A stretch of 64,000 nt of DNA, from assembly GCA_023014485.1 (NCBI GenBank), contig JAJOZX010007469.1, positions 124,001 through 188,000 of the forward strand, in the 5' to 3' direction. The notes beneath the pieces were generated by a model, which worked only from the letters and a program-made list of their open reading frames with translations, did no database searches and was not told the DNA's origin. The stretch comes from Bathynomus jamesi (Eukaryota > Arthropoda > Malacostraca > Isopoda > Cirolanidae). Shown here in pieces: positions 56,008-64,000 of this stretch. The translations under genes and the position numbers were made by a program. Each line of letters opens with the position of its first letter. Position 1 is the first letter of the stretch.

Positions 56008-56315
56008 TTAACGTAAAGAACGACGTTTGTATAGAAGAGCGTTCCGCGCAAGATGAGGAGGGAGAACGAACAAATGAAAAAATGAGGTAACCACCCGGGA
56101 ATCGAACCCGGGATCTTCCGATTGCCGGTCAGATATGATGACCACTACACCATGGGCCTCACTCGATCAGTGTAGTGGTTATCATATCTGACCGGCAATC
56201 GGAAGATCCCGGGTTCGATTCCCGGGTGGTTACCTCATTTTTTTCATTTGTTCGTTCTCCCTCCTCATCTTGCGCGGAACGCTCTTCTATACAAGCGTCG
56301 TTCTTTACGTTATAT
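56008..56315. repeat. Head-to-head palindrome of two tRNA-like SINE copies
   Basis: The right half (56172-56240) reads TGTAGTGGTTATCATATCTG, ACCGGCAATCGGAAGATC and CCGGGTTCGATTCCCGG, with box A, box B and a pairing T-arm; the left half is its reverse. The outer arms carry AAGAACGACGTTTG / CAAGCGTCGTTCTT. About 150 bp per arm. It is related to 48634-48915. Confidence 0.8.
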
Positions 56316-56655
56316 AATAACCCCGCGGTTTACGAGCACCCCATTTGCGTGGTTTCAGATTAACGCGGTAAAAAAATATTAAAGTTTTTTATAACAAAAA
56401 TTACGTTATTACTAATTTTTACATTTTTTTACAGATGAGTTTATTATTTATTTATTTATTTAATTAATATTATTATTTTGGGCAGATTATTATTATTATT
56501 ATTATTATTAATATTATTATTTAAGTTTATTTCATTTTTAGGGTGTCTTAGGTTTAGGGGAGACCGTACCTAACACATTGAATTAGATGTTATAGTACCT
56601 ACAATTTACGCTGAAGGTTCAGGAACTCTTGCGTAAATCGGGGGATTACTGTGTG
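56316..56655. mobile_element. Possible pogo/Tigger-type MITE
   Basis: The left TAACCCCGCGGTTTACG and the complement of the right CGTAAATCGGGGGATTACTG agree at most positions and resemble Tigger-type ends. The left terminus is shortened. The inside is AT-rich with (ATT)n runs at 56440-56525 and no coding. Confidence 0.5.
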
Positions 56656-56663
56656 TATATATA

Positions 56664-57233
56664 TTATATGTATATATGCTAAAAACATAATAACCATGTA
56701 AAAACTAAATAAAATAATTAGAAACCCCCAAAATTAAAGTAATAAAAAACTAAAAGCGTTGAGCTATTGGAGAGAAACTACCGTCATCTTTCAGGCAGTG
56801 AAAGAAAACTAAGATTCAAAATTACAGGTATACTGTATTTACTAAAAACTATCATGCTTTAGGCAACTCGAACCGGTACAATTTATTTAAAAAAAAGAAA
56901 AAGGAGACTTTGACAGCTCAAATTTGATCATAAAATCAAGTTGGAAGGTTCCATGTTTTATATTAAAATTATCAGTACTTTTTATAATAAAAGATTTGGA
57001 GAGTTTACCTTCCTAAAAATTAAAAAGAACTGACTGTAATTAATATCATTATTATGTTCCCTTTCTGAACGATGCGTGTGAAAGGCCCAATTTTCATCTG
57101 ACGTTTTCAAAATATATATTTTTAAAAGATTCGTTAATAAAATAAAATTCACAAACCGAATCGTAAGAACTCTCAGGAACATACCCGTAAGGATACCTTC
57201 CTTTGGTAGATAAACTGGAGGACAACAACCAAT

Positions 57234-57264
<31 letters not shown>

Positions 57265-58228
57265 TATATATATATATATACATAATGGAACGAATAGATG
57301 ACGGATAATGAACATCTTCACATGAAGATACAGATAAATGGTATATATCTGACACGTTTGTTATCTTAAACATTTATTGATGATATAATTATTTTCTTTC
57401 TTAGGAGTTCGATTCCCCCCTAAAAATATGCAGTCAGATAACTCCTTATTCAATTTTTTCTGAAAGAAATTTAAAATTTACAAAGTGGAAAAATTTAAAA
57501 TTTAAAAATTAATTTTGCATTTAATAATTTTCAATTACAAAAATTGAATTAATAATTTCAGTTGAATTTCGTAAAATTACAATAACTAAAAAAGTTTAAT
57601 AACTTTCACGGAGTAACTAACAACTTTTGTGTCGTAAAACCAAAAATGTTTCAATGTTGCTGTCGAGATTCAGTTGGATAAACGCGAAATGAAGAATGGG
57701 GGTACAGGGAAAATTAAAAAATGGAATTAAAGAAGAGGAAACCCTCCATTTCAGTTGCGTACAATTTGGGAAGGGAAGGGGGAAGGAAAAACAAAATAGC
57801 AAATTTAAAATGGATATAAACTCTTTCAGAAAGAAACGAAACTTTTGTACATTAAAACAAATAAATCATCGGAAATAGATTCGTAAATTTGAAAACATGG
57901 ATTGGAAATAATATGTGACAAATACATGACAATCACCACACGAAAATGCGTATAAGCCGTGTGTGTGTGTCTGGTTATTCAGTGTAACATCCTTCGTCCT
58001 TCATTCTTCATCTTCGTGAGGGCATCGAGACAGTGGGTAATTCCACCAAGCTGAAAAATTGGGTCCTTTTTGAAAAGAGGATTAGGCCGAGACAAATAAA
58101 TTACGCGCAGCAGGCTCATCACTGTCCCCGAATCTCCAATTCCAAATTGGCTTTGAACTGTTGTTGACCAGGCCATACCACTTCAAAATATAAATATTTT
58201 GCGCATCCAAATAAAAAGTAAAACAAAA
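56664..58228 (+). repeat. Macrosatellite unit, 5' module A into C-type end
   Basis: GCTAAAAACATAATAACCATG starts the 5' module. (AC)n lies at 57235-57262, the core TTTAATAACTTTCACGGAGT near 57595, and a C-type end from 57790. The C-type end is interrupted by a TIR element and resumes at 59148-59535. Confidence 0.75.
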
Positions 58229-59147
58229 TTTGGGTCTTTTCCGTTTGGGGGCTAGCAGCGAATTTTAATGAAAATCGGTATACTAATGTAGTTTTGGTCA
58301 CTGATTTCAAAAATAACTTTCTTTTTTTGGAAAAATGAAAAACGGTACTTGAGTTATCTCCCCCCACACCAATTTTGACAGAATATTTTTGTTAAAACTA
58401 ATGAAAATATCACGACTTAACCTAACCAATTATCAAGGGCGTACAGTTGATCTATTATTAATTATAACATTGTTTGTTTCTGGAATAGTATTTACTATTT
58501 ACTAATAGATCAACTGCACGCCCTTGATAATTGGTTAGGTTAAGTCGCGATATTTTCGTTAGTTTTAACGAAAATATTCTGTCAAAATTGGTGGTGGTGG
58601 TGGGGGGGGGGGAGATAACCCTCAAGTACCTGAAAAACAAACATGTTAGAGCACTTTAAATAATTAATATGTGTTTTAACTAGCTTAAACTAGTTACAGA
58701 GGATTGTGTTAAATTTAGCCAGTCACAAACTGCTACTGTTTATGAAAAAGTGCTCTAAGTGTGGGAAAGTGTGTTCCTTTGATAAAAAATACCCAGTTCT
58801 TTCGTTGCCAAAAGCGTCGGTCAAACGGTAAAAAGTGCAACTTAAGAAGAACCTTTTTCTGAAGGATCCCGGCAGATCTGTAAAAGCAGCAGAAAAAATC
58901 AAGAATTAATGCCCAGTTAGGTCAATTCAATGCCCGATTAGGTCAACTGAATGCTAGGTTAGGTCAATTGAATGCCTGGTTAGGTCAACTGTACGCCCTT
59001 GACGATTGGTTAGGTTAAGTTATGATATTTTCGTTAAAAACACATTAATTATTTAAAGTGCTCTAACATGTTTGCTTTTCATTTCTCCAAAAACAGTTAT
59101 TTTCATTAAAATTCGCTGCAAGCCCCCAAACGGAAAAGATCCCAAAA
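58229..59147. mobile_element. TIR element of about 920 bp carrying the shared palindrome core
   Basis: The ends GGGTCTTTTCCGTTTGGGGG and GCAGCGAATTTTAATGAAAA are mirrored at 59085-59147. Near the left is an inverted core pair (58375-58440 and 58500-58575) around TTAACCTAACCAATTATCAAG. Near the right is a 21-22-bp tandem repeat of the ATGCCTGGTTAGGTCAACTG type (58905-58990), then the core again. A short cysteine-containing stretch near 58745-58790 (KCSKCGKVCSF-like, low confidence) does not form a recognisable gene. Confidence 0.65.
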
Positions 59148-59560
59148 TGTAATAATTTGATATAATTTATTTTTAAGGTCTTTCAATTTATAAAATAATT
59201 TAGAAATTTAACTATAATAAATAATTAATTATTAACATTTGAACATGTGAAACAATTCTAAAGACTAAACAATAATTCTAAATAGATAATTAAAAAGTTA
59301 TAAATAAATAACTATAAATAAATAGATGCTCTTACTGTTCTCAATTATTAGGTCCGTAACCAATCCAATCCGTTTGCTAACCTATAAATCCATTATTCAC
59401 TTCTAAACATTTTGAAAAATTTTGTTTTTATTCACAAAATCTTCAAAACAAACCGTTTTAATTAATGGAGTCCTTCATTCTCGGGAAATTTTTAAACACT
59501 TCAATTTTCCATAGCATTTTCCTGACTGAAAGAGACATTTATATATATATATATATATAC
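59148..59560 (+). repeat. Macrosatellite C-type end, continuation
   Basis: Resumes at AATGTAATAATTTGATATAA and runs to CTGACTGAAAGAGACATT, then (TA)n at 59530-59560. Matches 20585-20911 and 29060-29414. Confidence 0.8.
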
Positions 59561-59945
59561 AGGGTGTTCCAGAAGTTTTGTCTAGTAAGCTAATTTCATG
59601 TTGTCCATTATTGGGCAGATGTTTTGGGACATTCTGTATGTGGTGATGTAAATCACCCTGAAAATGTAAATAAGTAGAAGGGAAATCAGTTTGTATTTAC
59701 ATAAGCCGGACTACAAAACAAACCACTGTTCCTTTTATCCCCCACGTGATTATTGCCCTCTATTCATTAATTAATTTCAATTTATTTCCTTTATAACGAA
59801 TTTATTCATAATATATATTTTTAAAAGAATCCTTAATACAATAAAATTCAGATTCCAAATCCTAAAGACTCTCAGGAACATATCCATAAGGATACCTTCC
59901 TTTAGTAGATAAACTATAGGACAAGAACCAGTACGCGCGCGCGCG

Positions 59946-60016
<71 letters not shown>

Positions 60017-60890
60017 GTTAATTAAAAATCATACATTTGAAAGATTGGATGAGAGATATATGACAATAACCACATGGAAATTCCAATAAACCCTACATCT
60101 ATGACACGTGTGTTAACATATATTGTACATTCATAGATGTTACAATTAGTTTCCTTTGTTGGGGGTTTCATTTACTCGCCAAAATATCCTGTCGTATATG
60201 AGACTCACTGCTGGTTAAATTTTTCGATGAAAATATAAAATTTACAAAGTGGGAAAACTTAAACTTTAGAAATTGATTTTGCATTTAATATTTTTCAATT
60301 CTAAAAAATTAATTAATATTCTCATATTAATTTGGTAAAATTACAATAACTAAAAAAGTTTAATAAATTTCACGGGGTAACTAACAACGTTTTTGTGAAG
60401 CAAAACCAAAAAGTTTGTGTTGATGTCGAGGTTCAGTTTGACAAACGCAAATGAAGACTGGGGGAACAGGAAAAGTCAAAAATGGAAAGGAGGAGGTAAA
60501 GGCTATAGGTAAACTGCGAATCTCTGTCGTGAAGGAGAGGAACTCCTCCATTTCAGTTGCGTACAACTTGAGTATTCAATATCAGATGGATGGTAACCCC
60601 AAATATAAAACCAACAAATACCCCTACTGCAAACATGAGAAAAGAATAGAACAACGGAATGCACGCATCGCCCACGGAACGTGGTAATGCTGTCAACCAT
60701 CCAGCGAAGCCAAATGTCAGAAATAACGAAAGTCGGGAAAGAAAAGATAAAACCAAAATAACAAATTTAAAATGGATATAAAACTCAGAAATTCAGAAAA
60801 ATACGAAACTTTTGTACATTAAAAAAAAAATCATTAGAAATAGATTTGTAAATTTAAAAATATGAACTCGAAATATGAAAAAGAAGACTG
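59561..60890 (+). repeat. Macrosatellite unit with hybrid 5' module (B joined to A)
   Basis: Starts as module B (CAGGGTGTTCCAGAAGTTTT). It switches near 59790 to the late part of module A (GAACATATCCATAAGGATACC), then a (GC)(AC)n(TA)n tract at 59933-60014, the core near 60360 and a partial 3' module. It is the only copy seen where the B-to-A switch lies outside a microsatellite. Confidence 0.65.
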
Positions 60891-62170
60891 ACTGAAAAAA
60901 AATCACTGACTAAGCAGCACTTATTGGAATACATCTCATCAAATTGTTATTCATTTGTATAATTTAGTTTTACTAAACTCTTTTATAGTGCCTATAAATA
61001 AAAGTTAGTTAAGTATAGCTTATATAAATCGCCTCTCCTGCTAATACCTCTCTATGTCCCCACTTCACAACCTTACATTAAATTCAACAAGACTGTTCTT
61101 ATTAATTATAGAATCCTTTTGATAATATTATTTCCCTTCAAAGTGAACCCATTTTTTTTAATAACTTTTATACCACCATTAACGCGCCAGATCGCGCTCT
61201 TAAGCTTAAAATTTTGCAAATCCATCAACGAGGAAATCTCTTTGCCTACAAATTATAACACAACTTAATTGGTTAACCACAAAAAGCACTCCATTCCAAT
61301 TCCCCTCAAATCACAATCATTTTTTATAAACCTCTTCGCCCAAGTCCCGAACGAACGTATTCTTATTAATGCGTGGACGCGAGACCCCTCTTCAAGTACG
61401 TGGACTTCAAACTTCTTCCTTCTCTACCTCCGGAAGTTATAAAAGATCGAAGAGCCTCCATTTAGACGTTCTTTGCTCATGAATCATTGTTCATTGAAGC
61501 AGCCTCTGTGAAATTGGTGACACGTTTTCCCCTTTAAATTGATTAATTCCTGGTATATAGGTTATATTCAACTTACAGTACATTAACTGTAATATAACTT
61601 TTGTTCAGCTTCATTAGTTACAGTTATTAAATAATATTGTTTTGCTTCGCGCTTTAAGAACAAAGCTAATTAAAACCTAAATTGTGGTAATTTACTCCGC
61701 TTTTATTAAACGCTTCATTGTTTTCCAATTAACTTTGTTATAATAATTTCTTTTTGAGAAACAAAAGGTTCATTTCTAATCCAAATTTAAATCAATTAAA
61801 AAATAATACTTTAATTACCATCAATTAAACTTTAAATTCACTCATAATGTCGGTAATAAAAATTAAGAATTGATTTATATAATTTTTTTGTTCGTTCCAA
61901 CCCAACAATGAGTAAATAACTATTAATTGAACGTATTAACAAATACAAATTAATGTAAGCTCTTGACTTTAGTTTTGCGTCGTGAAAAATTATCCGTGTC
62001 ACTCCTGTACTGCATACCCGGGTAGGGACATACATCGACAGAAACAATGGAGGACGTTTCCACGAGTGATATCTGCATCTGGTTTCTCCGAACTTCACGC
62101 AAAAATTCCTTCGATTGAGACCCAGTTGGATTAGAAGGATTCTAAGGGGATTAACATCAATTCAAACAGC
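60891..62170. other. Unassigned AT-rich region, no gene seen
   Basis: No long or family-like reading frame on either strand and no match to other parts of the window. A TATAAAAG at about 61438-61445 followed by GATCGAAGAGCCTCC, and TTGGTGACACG near 61515, hint at LTR or promoter-like sequence, but I found no TG...CA borders or target duplication. It ends at a GCGCGC(AC)n tract (62171-62215). Confidence 0.5.
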
Positions 62171-62218
62171 GGCGCGCGCGCACACACACGCACACACACA
62201 CACACACACACACATATA

Positions 62219-63117
62219 CAGGGCGTCCCCAAAAAATGTATACACACTTTAAATACTTATAAAGGCAGTGTTTATTAAAATACATTTCATTTTCAAAATG
62301 TAATAGAATCTACAGACATTATTTAATTGTTTTGTCAACGCCTGTTTTCAAACTGACGTCCGTTCTGGTCCAGGCACTGCTGATAACGCGAAGCAATGGA
62401 ATCGCAAACATCACGAAACATTTCGTTTGGTATTTGTGTGCATTCTCGTTCAATGGCTGCTCTCAATTCAGCGACTGTTGCAGGTTTTATAGCGTAGACT
62501 TTGTCTTTTAAGTATCCCCATAAAAAAGTCTAGTGGTGTGAGGTCTGGTGAACGCGTAGGGTATTCTACGAAACCCCTTCGTCCAATCCACACCCACATC
62601 GTGCCAAGTACCACTCGCAATACTCCACTCTTCGGTCCGGATCATCTTCATTAAAAGCATGGACTAATCTTGGAATGTAACTTTTCCATTGACAGCGCTT
62701 CAAAATGCGTTGGACAGACGATTCTGAAATTCCTACCTCACGACTCGCTTGCCGCACAGATTTTCTTGGACTTTGGTGATACGTTTCCAGTACTCTTTCT
62801 TGCTTTGTGGGGCTTGTCGATGTCCGTGGTCTTCCGGAACGCTTCTTGTGGACATTCTGAACAGTTCCATCGGCTTCAAACTTATCTTTAATTCGAGTGA
62901 TGGTAAGTCGCGTTGGTGGATCTGTTTGAAACTCCCTCCTAAACTGTCTTTGCACTTCAACTGCGTTTTCACACTTCCAGTAGCATTTTAGAATGAATTT
63001 CCTTTGTTCAAAGCTTAGTCTGACTGCCATTATTAATTCTAATGGGTTTAACTTGGAAAGAAAGAAACATCAATTGAGCTATCAGCTGTTAAAGTGTGTA
63101 TACATTTTTTTGGGGCG

Positions 63118-63121
<4 letters not shown>
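62219..63121 (-). mobile_element. Mariner with internal deletion, about 900 bp
   Basis: Inverted ends CAGGGCGTCCCCAAAAAATG and the complement of the right end near 63121, about 35 bp, between an (AC)n and a (TA)n tract. The minus strand encodes both ends of a transposase joined across a deletion. Confidence 0.85.
62335..63030 (-). pseudogene. Mariner transposase, both ends present and centre deleted
   Basis: ATG 63030 begins [20 protein letters not shown]. The DNA-binding region ([20 protein letters not shown]) is complete. After [12 protein letters not shown], near 62595, the sequence jumps to [20 protein letters not shown] in another frame, with the third catalytic Asp, and runs to a stop at 62335. 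The first two catalytic Asp residues are in the missing part. It is similar to the transposase at 4377-8866 but clearly diverged. Confidence 0.8.

Positions 63122-63197
<76 letters not shown>
63122..63197. repeat. (TA)n microsatellite
   Basis: Pure TA run of about 76 bp between two mariner remnants. Confidence 0.9.
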
Positions 63198-63199
<2 letters not shown>

Positions 63200-63578
63200 A
63201 ACCATAGGGCAAAATAAGTAATTCATGTTTTTCCGTTTATGCAAGTGCCCATGATGTCTTTGAGTAAGGAAGAACGCATCCAGTAATTCTGCTCGTAGGA
63301 AATCGGAGTCAGAGGGAGGTCGCTGAGGAATTTAACAGATTGCATCCGGACCGCGCGCCGATAACACACAGCTGTGTCGGCAAACTTGTAGCAAAGTTCA
63401 GGGAAACGGGATCCATAGGAGATAAACCACGCAGTGGACCTCCGAGGACATCCACCGACGACGACACAGCCGCTACCATCCTCGCTCATTTCACAAACAG
63501 TCCCCAAAAGTCTCTTTGGCGTTTTTATTGCCGTTTTTATCATTTTGCCCTATGGTTCCAGACTTACGGGACACCCTG
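63198..63578 (+). mobile_element. Mariner fragment with N-terminal transposase remnant (420-type end)
   Basis: The right end CCAGACTTACGGGACACCCTG matches the 420-784 family. The left end starts inside its inverted repeat (GGAACCATAGGGCAAAA), so the terminal about 18 bases are missing. The plus strand from 63251 reads MMSLSKEERIQ, then, after a shift, LHPDRAPITHSCVGKLVAKF and RETGSIGDKPRSGPPRTSTD, the helix-turn-helix region, and is then joined directly to the right end. Confidence 0.75.
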
Positions 63579-63610
<32 letters not shown>

Positions 63611-63614
63611 TATA

Positions 63615-64000
63615 TATCACTCGAAACCAGCTAACTCGACTAAAATTCCTAACTTCCAGCGCGCAGACTTTTGTAAATTTAGAAATTAATTGTCACACGT
63701 CAATTTGGAAAACGTGATGGGGATCTCCAACGCAAAAATAATGTGGGAATCGTTTGAAACAATATTTAGGACTATAAATGAGGAATATGTACCGTACATG
63801 ATTAAGCGTGCGAAAGTAAATAACAAGCCCTTGTGGTTTACTTCTAGAGTAGGAGATATTATAAGGAGATAGGGCTTATAGGGTACATAAGTGCGATAAA
63901 GACAATTTGTGGTTACGAACAACTACATATCTCTAAGGCGTGAAGCGAAAAGCGTAATAAAAAAGTCCAAGGGTGATTTTGAAATCTCCATAGCTCGTGA
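63615..64000 (+). mobile_element. CR1 LINE fragment, continues past the window
   Basis: Plus-strand counterpart of 40145-40530: ENVMGISNAKIMWESFETIF and KRAKVNNKPLWFTSRVGDII, then the linker toward the reverse transcriptase. It begins in the middle of the endonuclease against a (TA)n tract (63579-63612), so the left limit is a truncation. The frame is already lost near 63870. Confidence 0.75.

Noticed and set aside
58745..58910. Zinc-finger gene suggested by two closely spaced Cys codons
   Set aside because: Too short and without the rest of a finger; it lies inside a TIR element next to a minisatellite.
61500..61530. LTR primer-binding site at TTGGTGACACG
   Set aside because: No LTR borders, no matching repeat and no target duplication nearby; kept only as a hint in the unassigned region.

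Overview
The window is eukaryotic, AT-rich, intergenic DNA, most likely from an arthropod. I recognise no host gene and no genuine rRNA or functional tRNA gene. Nearly everything is transposable-element or satellite-like sequence. The arthropod inference rests on the mix of elements: at least six distinct Tc1/mariner lineages (DD41D-, maT- and DD37E-like spacing), several hAT elements, RTE- and CR1-type LINEs, a FLYWCH-MULE, tRNA- and 5S-derived SINEs, short TTAGG-type runs and very abundant (TA)n and (AC)n microsatellites. Species cannot be called from this window.

The background is one degenerate modular macrosatellite that recurs across almost the whole window in both orientations. A unit has a 5' module (type A, or type B, which is a broken mariner), an (AC)n/(TA)n tract, a shared core around TAACTTTCACGGGGTAAC, and one of two 3' modules (A-type about 0.3 kb, C-type about 1.1 kb). 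A terminal (TA)n(TG)n tract follows and then the next unit. Other elements sit inside these units, often in the TA tracts.

Layout: 0.8-3.9 kb, RTE LINE. 4.0-9.0 kb, DD41D mariner split by an unfamiliar hAT-like element (5.1-8.5 kb). 9.0-13.7 kb, two satellite units carrying a hAT derivative, a CCCCAY-rich repeat and a 5S-derived SINE. 13.8-17.7 kb, TIR elements, a mariner MITE, a candidate solo LTR and palindromes. 17.8-19.0 kb, a foldback element with a MITE at its dyad centre. 19.4-25.5 kb, a mariner, an intact DD37E-like mariner carrying a nested MITE, and a second copy of the hAT-like family. 25.5-33.4 kb, tRNA-SINEs, a palindromic unit, type B satellite and a maT element. 33.4-38.3 kb, hAT MITEs and inverted satellite. 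38.3-41.8 kb, a CR1 LINE with an esterase remnant, abutted by a 5S-SINE. 43.0-45.0 kb, a candidate partial LTR retrotransposon. 46.2-49.0 kb, satellite with a piggyBac MITE and a tRNA-SINE. 50.0-54.7 kb, an RTE LINE holding a MULE, which itself holds a foldback MULE. 54.7-64.0 kb, satellite, MITEs, a TIR element, mariner fragments and a CR1 fragment.

Only the DD37E-like transposase (21027-22133, minus) reads open end to end. The maT transposase has one visible frameshift. The other coding remnants are broken. The candidates for undescribed biology are the hAT-like transposase family (two divergent copies), the foldback elements, the palindromic core shared by unrelated palindromes, and the microsatellite-bracketed modular satellite.
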